Shown here: positions 11,599-20,994 of the stretch, in pieces | Numbering within the stretch: the first letter of the stretch is position 1 | How the letters are laid out: every line of letters starts with the position of its first letter | Notes under the pieces: model-generated | The model's database searches: none | What the model was told of the DNA's origin: nothing | Seen by the model: the letters and a program-made list of their open reading frames with translations, nothing else | Source: Closterium sp. NIES-65 | Taxonomy: Eukaryota > Streptophyta > Zygnematophyceae > Desmidiales > Closteriaceae | NCBI GenBank assembly: GCA_948144175.1 | Contig: CANXME010002327.1 | Span: forward strand, 558,001 to 622,000 | DNA length: 64,000 bases | Direction of reading: 5' to 3' | Translations under genes and position numbers: made by a program

Positions 11599-11627
11599 TG
11601 GTATCGAGCAGGTTCCCTAGTGGGAAC
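11599..11627 (+). other. E3 primer-binding site and post-PBS hairpin
   Basis: TGGTATCGAGCAGG (11599-11612) abuts the LTR and lacks one base relative to TGGTATCAGAGC. A perfect stem GTTCCC-TAGT-GGGAAC spans 11612-11627. Confidence 0.8.
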
Positions 11628-12770
11628 GATTCCTAGGGCCCACCACAATATTTTTTTCCTGCCCGGAGCGCGCTTCGCTCCTGCCCGAGTCGCGCTCTAT
11701 GTGCCCTCCCTACCGTCGCGCCCTCTCACGACCCCTTCGCGTCGTCTTTAGACGCCCCTCTCACGGCCCCTTACGCCGCCCTTACGGCCCCTCGCGCTGC
11801 CCTTTACGGCCCCTCGCGCTGCCCTTTACGGCCCCTCGTGCCGCCCTTACGGCCCCTTACGGCCCCCCCCGCGACGCCCGTCGGCTCCCCTCGCGGCGCC
11901 CTTACGGCCCCTTACGGCCTCGTCGCCGCCCGTCTAGGCCCCTTACGGCCCCGTCGCCGCCCCGTCTAGGCCCCTTACGGCCGCGTCACCGCCCCGTCTA
12001 GGCCTCTTGCGGCCCCCTCTGCGGCCCCGTCTAGGCCCCGTGCGGCCCCTTCTGCGGCCCCGTCTAGGCCCCTTGCGGCCTCTCTGCGGCCCCGTCTAGG
12101 CCCCGTGCGGCCCCTCTACGGACCCGTCTAAACCCCTTGTAGCCCCTCTGCGGCCCCGTTGCGGCCCCGTTGCGGCCCCTTGCGGCCCCTCTACGGCCCC
12201 GTCGTTGCCACCTCCGGCCCCGTCGCCGTCACTTGCAGCCACCCTGTTGCCACCTGCGGTCCCGTCGCCGCCACCTGCAGCCCCGTTGCCGCCAACTGCG
12301 GCCACGCGGCCGCCACCTGTGGCCTCGCCGCCACCTGTGGCCTCGCCGCCACCTGCGACCTCGCCGCCACCTGCGGCCCCTTCGCCGTCACCTGCGGCCC
12401 AGTCGCCCTCCCCTAGCGACCACGTCGCCGCCTCCACCGGCCCTGTCACCGCTCAGCCGCCCAGCGACCGAGCCGCCGAGCAGCTCAGCAGCCGAGCCGC
12501 CCAGCAGCCACCCCGCTCAGAAGCCGAGCCGCCCACCTGCCGAGCAGCCGAGCCGCCCTGCAGCCGAGCCGCCCAGCAGCCGAGCCGCCCACTTGCCGAG
12601 CAACTGAGCCGCCCAGCAGCCGAGCCGCCCACCAGCCGAGCCGCCGAGCCGCCCAACACCCGAGCCGCCCAGCAGCCGAGCCGCCCAGCCGCCGAGCCGC
12701 CGAGCCACCCTACTGTCGATCCCCTGCTGTTCCTACTGGTGAGCTCACTCCCTACTAGGCCACTACAGTC
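11628..12770 (+). repeat. E3 leader: GC-rich repeats
   Basis: Begins with the conserved CCTAGGGCCCACCAC box and T tract. About 11720-12200 is tandem GGCCCCGTCTAGGCCCCTTA-like units; 12200-12420 GCCGCCACCTGCGGCC-like units; 12450-12715 GAGCCGCCCAGCAGCC units. Uninterrupted frames here reflect base composition. No gene seen. Confidence 0.8.
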
Positions 12771-15700
12771 ATGGCTACCCCGAGTGTCCTTACTTTTGAT
12801 GCTGAGGGCCGTGCCGTTGACTTTGAGGTCTGGGTCGATGACCTCCAACTGTTCCTCCAGTGCGATAGGGCAGACGGCCTCTCTCTGTTCGACCTCACCT
12901 CTGGTGCCTCCCCTGCCCCGCCTGCTACTGCTGACAGCACTGTTCTTTCACAGTGGGCGACACGCAATGCTGCTGCCCGTCTTGCTCTGCGTCGCCACTT
13001 ACCGACCACTGAGCGTGCACACTTTAGTCAGTACAAGAGTGCTCAGACCTTGTACGACGCTGTAGTTGCACGCTACTCTTCCCCTGCCACTGCTTCACTG
13101 AGCCGCCTCATGCTACCGTACCTCTTCCCTGACCTTGCTGCCTTTCCCACTGTCGCTGGCCTCATTACGCACCTCCGCAATAGTGACACTCGCTACCGCG
13201 CTGCGCTTCCAGCTGGGTTCTGTGCCAAGAACCCCCCCCCCCCCCTCATGTATATCACCCTCTACTACATAGTCACCCGGCTCCCTGCCTCTCTCCGCGT
13301 AGTCAGGGACCACTTCCTCTTAGTTTGCCCCACCACTCTCACCGTTGACCTCCTCGAGAAGGGCCTCCTAGTAGCAGAGAAGAGCATAGTCGCTGTAGGA
13401 GCCTCTCGTGGTGCCCCTCGCACCCCCGTCTTTGAGGGGTGTTCCCCCTCCCCCCTCATGCCCTCTATTGCTTCTGCGGCTGCGGCCGACCTCGTTGGTT
13501 TCGAGTTGGTCGGCGCTGCGTCTGCCCCTAGCGGGAGACGCTGCACCGGCAAGGGCAAGGGGGGCAAGGGCGCTGGAGGGGCTGGCGGGGGCGGTGGAGG
13601 TGGTGGTGGAGGCAGTGGAGGGGGTGGGGGTGGTGATGGGGGTGGTGGCGGGGGTGGCGGCGGCGGCGGCAGCAGTGGAGGCGGAGGAGGCGGCGGTGGT
13701 GGCGGAGGGAGCGGAGGCGGCGGAAGTGGCGAAGGAGGCGGAGGTGGAGGAGGCGGCGGAGGCGGTGGCGGCGGCGGTGGTGGAGCGGGTCGCGACTCTG
13801 CGCAGAGGAGTGGGTCAGGTGGTGGTCCGCGCCAGCAGCAGCGGAGTGGTGTGACTCCGTCCCCTCAGCAGCTCCGTGAGTGGTACGTTGCGCGTCAGCG
13901 CGGTGGGGGTATTGGTCCCTGCGCTTACGTCCTCCATACCGGCGACCGAGCAAGTGAGCAGTGCGGGTGCCCGCACTCCACCCAGCGCTGCTTCGGTCGC
14001 CTGACGGACGCGTGGCGTCGCCACTTCCCTAAGGCGTCACAGATCCCTCGCTGGGGAGATCTGTCTAGGGCGGAGGTTGCCATCTTTGATCTTGACTATG
14101 ATGCTATCCTTGCTGCCATGTATTCTGTGACTACTAGTGTAGAGGGTGATTGTTACCTGTATGTACCGCCTGACCCGGGCATTGAGGCCACTGCTCTAGG
14201 TGCTGGTGAGGCTGCTGCTCTAGGTGCTAGTGCGTCTGCTGCCCCAAGTGCTAGTGCGTCTTCTGCCCCAGGTGCTGGTGGGTCTGCTCTCTCAGGTACT
14301 ACATCGGCTCAGGCCTTACACACCTTCACCCTTGACTCCGGTGCGTCCCGCTCCTTCTTTCGAGACCGCACCACTCTTACGCTGCTCAGTTGGCCGGTTG
14401 CAGTCTCCCTGGCGGAACCCTCTGGGGGTCCTGTCCTTGCTAGCTTCTCCACTGTCTTACCGTGCCCGGCAGCCCCCTTTGGCACCCTGTCAGGTCTCTA
14501 CCTCCCCTGGTTCTGTACGAACTTGGTGAGTGGAGCGGACCTACAGGATAGGGGGGTTGACCAGTTCACTCCTACGAGTCAGCGGGTAACCCACTGCACG
14601 TGTGCTCGGACAGGCCGACACTTGGCCACGTTCACCCGTCGGCCAGGGTCGAGCCTGTACACACTTACTACTGAGTCTCCTCCGGCTGCTGAGTCTGGCC
14701 TGGTGTTTGCTGCAGCGTCCAAGTCTGGTCCTGAGTCTGCTCCCTGCTCGTGTCGTCTCCTGTCCCACCAGACTCTCCTCTGGCACCACCGCCTTGGTCA
14801 CCCCTCCCTGCCTCGTCTCCGAGGCATGGCCTCCCGTGTCCTTGACTCTGGTCTCCCTCGGTCTCTCCCTCCCCTACCTCTGGGGCCTGCCCCTACCTGC
14901 GTCCCATGCGTCGAGGGGCGACAGCGCGCCGCCCCTCACTCCTCCGAGTTTCCTCTGGCAGAGGCTCCGCTGCAGACTCGCCACATGGACGTGTGAGGCC
15001 CCGCCCGCGTTTGTGGACAGGGACACGAGCGTTACTTCTGTTGGTGGTTGACGACTACTCGCGTTACACCACAGTCTTCCCTTTGCGCAGCAAGGGTGAC
15101 GTCACTGAGGTGTTGATCGACTGGATCCACGCAGCTCCTCTCTAGCTCAGAGAGAGTTTCGGCTCGGACTTTCCTGTTCTGCGTCTGCACTTGGAAAGAG
15201 GCGGGGAGTTTTCCTCTGCCCGTCTGGGAGCCTTCTGTCGGGCACAGGGCATCCGCTAGACGTTCACGCTTCCGGCCTCTCCACAGCAAAATGGGATTGC
15301 TGAGCGCCGCATTGGCATGGTCATGGACGTCGCTCGTACGTCCATGATCCATGCGGGTGCCCCCCATTTTCTGTGGCCGTTAGTGGTTCTGTACACGGCG
15401 CATCAGCTCAACCTTCAGCCCCGGGTCTCCTGCCAGAGACCTCCCCCACCTTGCGGTGGACGGGGAAGGTTGGCCATGCGTCTGCGTTTCGAGTCTCGGG
15501 ATCTTGTGCGTTTGTCCGCGACTTGTCTGCGGACAAGCTGTCCCCTCGTGATGTTCCCTGCGTCTTCCTCGGCTTCCCCCCTGACGCACCTGGGTGGCAG
15601 TTTTACCACCCCACCTCGCGCCGTGTTCTATCCTCCCAGGACGTCACCTTTGACGAGTCGGTGCCTTACTACCGTCTCTTCCCCTACTGCGCTGCGCCCC

Positions 15701-18564
15701 TTCCCCCGCTGCCGCTCTTCCTTGTGCCAAGTCCTCCTTCGATAGACCCCCTCCCCCCTCAGGGTCCTGCCCTATCAGGTGTGTCCCAGGTAGACGTAGT
15801 TGAGCCTGGCGAGGTAGCTGTTGACTCTAGTGCTGCTAGAGGTGCTGAGCCTGCGGGTGCCGGGTCTGGAGGTGCGGAGCCTGGGGGTGCTGAGTTTGGG
15901 GGTGCTGAGCCTGGGGGTGCTTAGACAGGAGGTGTTGAGCCTGGGGGTGCCGAGTCTGGGGGTGCGAAGCCTGGGGGCGCTGGGTCTACTCGTGTGGCCG
16001 CCGGCGGTGCTTCGTCGAGGCGGGAGCCACTCTCTCCGTAGGAGCTGCACGAGTGGTTTGCCCGGCGCTGGAGTCATGCTGCTGGAGCTGGAGGTACTAC
16101 TGTTGCTGCTGGTTCCGGAGGTGCTCGTACCGGCGGTACTGGAGCTGCTGGGAAAGGGGTTGCTACTAGAGCTAATGGAGTTGGAGCTGCTGGGGGTGTT
16201 GGCGCTGGTGTTTCTGCTAGCGCTGGTGCGTGTGAGGGTGCTGGAGCTGACGCTGTTGGAGCTCGAGGTGCGGCTGGCGCTGGTGCTGCTGCCGGGGGTA
16301 CTGGTGCCGTCCCTGCTGGTTCTAGAGGCGCTACGCGGCTGAGGCCGTACTTCCTTCCGCTCCTTGAGCAGGTTCTTGGTCTCCCGCCCGCTACTGGTCC
16401 TGCTCCTCCCTTAGAGTCTCCCTTGCCCGTCCAGTCGCAGTCACAGTTACAGCCCGCCTCCCCTTTACCTGCTCCTTCTCCCGACACTGGTCCTACTGGA
16501 GGTCTTTGTGAGTATCGTGAGCCTGCGTCTTGTCCTGCGTCGCCTGTTTGCACTGCTCACACTAGTCGTCATGTTCCGCGTCCTCCTGCGGTTCCAGGCA
16601 CACACCAGATGGCACTGCGTCCTTCCACTGCTCCTCTGCGTGTCCCGTTGCCGTCTCCTCCAGAGTCCTCTCTTCCTGTCCTTTTTGACCATGAGTCTGA
16701 CTCTCTTCGTGCTGCCAGTCCTACAGTCACGCGTCTCCTGGCCACTGTTGTCAGTGACCCTTCCTTTGAGTCCACTGCTGCGTCTGCCTTAGTGGCTGAG
16801 CTTGTCGATTTCGCTCCTCGCTGTCGTCTAGACTACGCCACTAGTCTTGTTGCTGAGTCTGAGTCTGTCTGTCCTCCGTTCCTTGGGGGTGAGTGTGCTC
16901 TTAGCACGGACGTCCTTGAGGACAGGGAGGAGGAGTTTAGGTGTTTTGCTACTGCTTTGCCTCACCTCGTGTCCACGCTGATTGCCCCTGAGGGAGACCC
17001 GGATGCACCAGACATCCCGACTCCTCGATCGTACGTTGAGGCGATCAAGGGTCCCTACTCCTCTCAGTGGCAGTCAGCCATGGACGCAGAGATGGCTTCC
17101 TAGAAGTCCACAGGCACCTACGTCGACGAGGTTCCCCCACCTGGGGCGAACATCGTCAGTGGCATGTGGATTTTTAGGGTGAAGCGGCCGCCGGGCTCTC
17201 CGCCAATCTTCAAGGCGCATTATGTGGCTCGAGGCTTCAGTCAGCGGCAGGGAGTTGACTACTTTCAGACCTTCTCTCCCACCCTGAAGATGACCACTCT
17301 TCTGGTGCTGCTGCACATAGCCGCTCAGCGTGACTACAAGCTTCACTCTCTTGACTTCAGCATAGCTTTCCTGCAGGGCAGCCTGCACAAGGAGATCTTG
17401 CTGCGCCGCCCACCTGGCTTCACTGGGTCGTTTCCTCCTGGTATTCAGTGGAGCCTCAGGCGGCTAGTCTACGGTCTCCGCCAGGCGCCCCGTGAGTGGC
17501 ACGACACACTGAGGACTACACTTGCGGCTCTTGGGTTTGCTCCTTCTACTGCCGACCCGTCGCTGTTTCTGCGCACCGACACCTCTTTGCCGCCGTTCTA
17601 CATCCTCGTGTACGTCGACAACTTGGTCTTTGCCACTGCCGACACTGCTGGACTCGCCCACGTGAAGTTCGAGCTGCAGAAGAGACACACGTGCACAGAC
17701 CTGGGTGAACTGCGCACCTACCTTGGCTTGCAAATCACCCGGGACAGAGCACAGTGCACCATTACCCTTCAGCGCTTCGACTTCACGTACTCCTCGCCTC
17801 AGGCCACTCCTCTATCTGCTCGCCACTCGCTCTCAGCTCTGCCTTCTGATGAGTCCGTAGGGCCGAGTGGCCTGTACCCAGAGCTTGTTGGCTGCCTCAT
17901 GTACCTAATGACCTGCACACGACCTGACCTTGCATACACTCTTAGCATCTTGGCACGCTATGTTGCTCCTGGGAGACACCGACCAGAGCACATGGCTGCA
18001 GCGAAGAGGGTGTTGCGCTACTTGTGCAGTACGTCGGGCATGGGGCTAGTGCTTGGAGGGCGACGTCGAGTGGTCCTCACAGGTCACGCAGATGCTTCTT
18101 GGGCTGAAGACGAGCCGACACAGCGGTCGTCACAGGGTTACACCTTCAGCCTTGGTTCCGGCTCTGTTTCGTGGCGGTCTACCCGCTCGTCTTCTGTTCT
18201 CACCTCCAGCTGTGAGGCTGAGATCTACGCGGGGGCCATGGCTGCACAGGAGCTACGCTGGCTCACCTACCTGCTGACTGACCTAGGAGAGCCGCCTCGT
18301 TCTCCTCCAGTTCTGTACGTAGACAACAAGGCCATGCTGGCCTTGTGTTGGGAGCATTGACTGGAGCACAGAACGAAGCACATTGCTCTCTGCTACTTCC
18401 TGGCTCGTGAGCTGCAGCAGCGTGGTCAGCTCCGCCTCACCTACGTGGCCTCTGAGGCCAACACTGCTGATATCTTTACCAAGGCCCTTCCGCCGTGTGA
18501 TCATTAGTGCTTCTGTGCTATGCTAGGTCTTGTGCCTACTTGGCCTAACTTGCTCACTTCTTGA
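12771..18564 (+). pseudogene. E3 gag-pol polyprotein (Copia), degenerate
   Basis: ATG at 12771 opens an intact 741-codon frame (to 14996): capsid, C tract of 14 C (in frame), poly-Gly linker (about 13580-13790), knuckle CAYVLHTGDRASEQC..H....C, protease DSGAS near 14335, and the integrase HHCC region ending at a TGA replacing Trp in MDVWGP. Then come a one-base loss near 15035, TAG at 15143, a further frameshift near 15420, and TAGs at 15922, 16039 and 17101. Another open stretch, 17164-18360, carries RT and RNase H, ending at a TGA replacing an Arg. The integrase Asp in SDRGGEF is Glu (15194) and the RT box reads YVDN (AAC at 17620). The original terminator is TGA 18562-18564. Dead for transposition, though the 5' frame could still make Gag-protease. 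Confidence 0.92.
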
Positions 18565-18753
18565 CCTTGTTTGCACCGTACTCTTTCTATACCTGCACTT
18601 GCTTGTTTACCTTTCTATATATGATCTTGCATGTGAACTGGCCTTGTGGCCTTGCTCTTGTGCTCGGACTGTGTGGTGACGTTGTGATCCACCCTGAGCT
18701 TGCTTTGCTTTGCTTGACTGGTCTTGTGACCCCTTGTTCTCCCCCACTTTGCC

Positions 18754-18888
18754 TATGGGGGTGTGTCAGGCATATATGCTATAGTCTTTGTAGGCTGTAG
18801 TGGGGCAGTTCATATGGGTACAACACTTTAGGGTTTACTACTTGTACTCCTCATTCTGCTCAATGCACTCATTCCTCGTTTCTTATCA
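18754..18888 (+). repeat. E3 polypurine tract and 3' LTR
   Basis: TATGGGGGTG (18754-18763) precedes the LTR TGTCAGGCATATATGC...TTCTTATCA (18764-18888, 125 bp). The TSD CGATG follows. Confidence 0.9.
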
Positions 18889-18893
18889 CGATG

Positions 18894-19353
18894 TGGGCGT
18901 TAACGCCGGTGGTGGCCAAGTTAGCAGCAGTGCGGGAGGCACGTGGAGGCAGCGAGGTGTGATTCACGCTGATGAAGTCGGAGGCGTTCAGGCGCGAGAG
19001 ATGCAGTCGTTGGTGGCTGCAGGCTCCCTGTAGGGCGACGTTGGAGGACGTCGAAGTGGTTTGTCGCCGATGTCGGCGACCCACGTGACAGCGGGCGGTA
19101 TCGCACCGAGCTACGGCTACTTCAACTTTATGCCGGACAGGATCTCGGTCACCCAAGTGCTGGTCGGTTGCAACGACATACTCACGTGGAAGGAAGCCAT
19201 CGAGCCCCAGCTGGAGATGGCCGGGCTGATCGGCTTTGCCCGCGGCACCGTGGCAACGCCGAAGGAGATCTACCCCAACTTGAGAGTGGAGTTTGTGCTG
19301 TGCAGTTGCTGACCTGCACAGTCATCTCGCGGTGCTGCACGCCGGGCGTGTAG
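18894..19353 (+). pseudogene. H0 5' UTR end and gag N-terminal part
   Basis: Likely start ATG at 19070 (MSATHVTAGGIAPSYGYF). The frame runs to a stop at 19310 and contains ILTWKEAIEPQLEMAGLIGF, typical of a Copia Gag N-terminal domain. After about 40 further bases E4 interrupts it; the matching continuation (KPWREYLEIGHRAWRF) begins at 34226 beyond E4. Last five bases TGTAG are E4's TSD. Gag would form the particle shell; this copy is broken. No similarity to the Gag of E1-E7 is evident, so H0 belongs to another Copia lineage. Confidence 0.72.
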
Positions 19354-19497
19354 TGTTGGAATAACTAAACAGGAATGAATGAACTAACAGTGAAATGAGT
19401 ACAAGTACCTAACCCTAGAATTGTGTACCCCCTATAGGCTAACCCACTGTAGCCTAAACTAACACAACATATATAATGTTTGACACACCCCCATAGG
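19354..19497 (-). repeat. E4 3' LTR (132 bp) and polypurine tract
   Basis: LTR 19354-19485: minus-strand TGTCAAACATTATATATG, with a TATA-like stretch at its start, to TTATTCCAACA. The polypurine tract CCTATGGGGGTG is at 19497-19486. Confidence 0.9.
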
Positions 19498-19702
19498 CGA
19501 AGTGGGGGAGAACTAGGGGTCACAAGACCAGTCAAGGCAAAGCAAGGCAAAACAAGCTCAGGGTGGATCTCAAGGAAACCACACAAATTCCGAGCACAAG
19601 CAAGTGGTCACAAGACCAGTTCACATGCAAAAGGTACAATGATCACAACCTAGCAAGAGTAAACGTGCAGGTATATATATAGAGATCACAGTACAAACAG
19701 AC

Positions 19703-19875
19703 TCAAGAAGTAAGCAAGTGAGGTCCAGTAGGCACAAGGCCTAGAAGAGTGCAAAAGCGCTGATGGTCACAAGGCTGAAGCGCCTTGGTGAACACATCAG
19801 CAGTGTTGGCCTCAGAGGCCACGTAATGCAGGCGAAGCTGACCATGCTGCTGCAGCTCTCGAGCAAGGAAGTAAC
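19703..19875 (-). pseudogene. E4 gag-pol, 3' terminal piece (RNase H end)
   Basis: C-terminal end of RNase H (LARELQQHGQLRLHYVASEAN, then the ADVFTKAL motif), with terminator TGA at 19705-19703. It joins the main part at 27315 in the same reading frame if E5 and one target copy are removed. Confidence 0.85.
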
Positions 19876-20009
19876 TGTCAGAACATTATATAGCATATGC
19901 TGTTGTGTAGGCTATAGTGGGGTATCCCATAGGGGGTACAACCCAATTAGGGTTTCCTATATGTACTCACTTCATTCATAGTTTATTCATTCGCGTTCTC
20001 CTTTTCACA
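19876..20009 (+). repeat. E5 5' LTR (134 bp)
   Basis: TGTCAGAACATTATATAGC to TTCTCCTTTTCACA. ATTATATAGC near the start is a TATA-like candidate. The core contains an imperfect palindrome GTATCCC-ATA-GGGGGTAC. Confidence 0.92.
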
Positions 20010-20039
20010 TGGAATCAGAGCAGGTCCCCTCCTAGGGAC
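20010..20039 (+). other. E5 primer-binding site and post-PBS hairpin
   Basis: TGGAATCAGAGC (20010-20021) abuts the LTR. Stem GTCCC (20024-20028) and GGGAC (20035-20039) enclose a 6-nt loop. Confidence 0.78.
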
Positions 20040-20994
20040 TGTTCATTCATTCCTTTTTTTTTAGCGACCCTCCGTGTCGCCCCTAGCGGCCCGTTGCGCC
20101 GCCCTCACCTATGCGGCCCCGCCGCCCTCACCTACGCGGCCCCGCCGCCCTTACCTACGCGGCCCCGCCGCCCTTCCCTACGCGGCCCCGCCGCCCTTAT
20201 GTCGCGGCCCCGCCACCCTCACGTCGCGGCCCCGCCGCCCTCACGTCGTGGCCCCGCCGCCCTCACCTACGCGGCCCCGCCGCCCTCACCTACGCGGCCC
20301 CGCCGCCCTCACCTACGCGGCCCCGCCGCCCTCACCTTCGCGGCCTCGCCGCCCTTGCCTACGCGGCCCCGCCGCCCTCACCTACGCGGCCCCACCGCCC
20401 TCACCTTCGCGGCCTCGCCGCCCTTGCCTACGCGGCCCCGCCGCCCTCAACTACGCGGCCCCGCCGCCCTCACCTACGCGGCCCCGCCGCCCTCACGTCG
20501 CGGCCCCGCCGCCTCACCTACGCGGCCCCGCCGCCCTCATGTCGCGGCCCCGCCGCCCTCACGTCGCGGCCCCGCCGCCCTCACCTACGCGGCCCCGCCG
20601 CCCCACTTTGCAGCCCTGCCGCCTACGGTCGAGGCCCCGCCGCCTACCTTCGCGGCCACGCCCCCTACCTCACCGGCCCCGCCGCCTACGACCGCCGCGC
20701 CGCCCTGAACCAGCGCCATCGCGCCGCCCTGCACTGGAGCCGCCTAGCACCATAACCGCCGGGAGCCGAGCCGCCCAGCAGCCGAGCCGCCCGGGAGCCG
20801 AACCGCCCTGCCGCTGAGCCGCCCTGCCGCCGAGCCGCCCGGGAGCCAAGCCACCCAGCAGCCGAGCCGCCGAGCCGCCCAGCCGCCGGGCCGCCCTACT
20901 GCCGAGCCGCCTGACCTGCCCTGCCCGGTGAGCACAGCACCACTGTTACTGCGTGCCCTTCACCTAATGCTTGCACTGCTACACTGTCGTCGTC
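20040..20994 (+). repeat. E5 leader: GC-rich minisatellite
   Basis: About 20090-20620 is tandem copies of a roughly 23-bp CCGCCCTCACCTACGCGGCC-like unit; about 20760-20900 has GAGCCGCCCAGCAGCC units. All three forward frames are open for 200 or more codons, an effect of stop-free repeat units rather than coding. This copy lacks the GGGCCC box seen in sister elements. Confidence 0.8.

Larger units (their letters stand above)
11473..18888 (+). mobile_element. E3: complete-length Ty1/Copia element, TSD CGATG
   Basis: 7,416 bp, plus strand. LTRs 11473-11598 and 18764-18888. CGATG stands at 11468-11472 and 18889-18893. All modules are present, but pol is heavily damaged and two catalytic residues are changed. 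Confidence 0.94.

Noticed and set aside
19917..20817. Three overlapping long forward frames (200-260 codons) rich in Arg, Pro and Ala
   Set aside because: They lie in the E5 leader minisatellite; all three phases are open because the repeat unit has no stop, and none resembles a protein.
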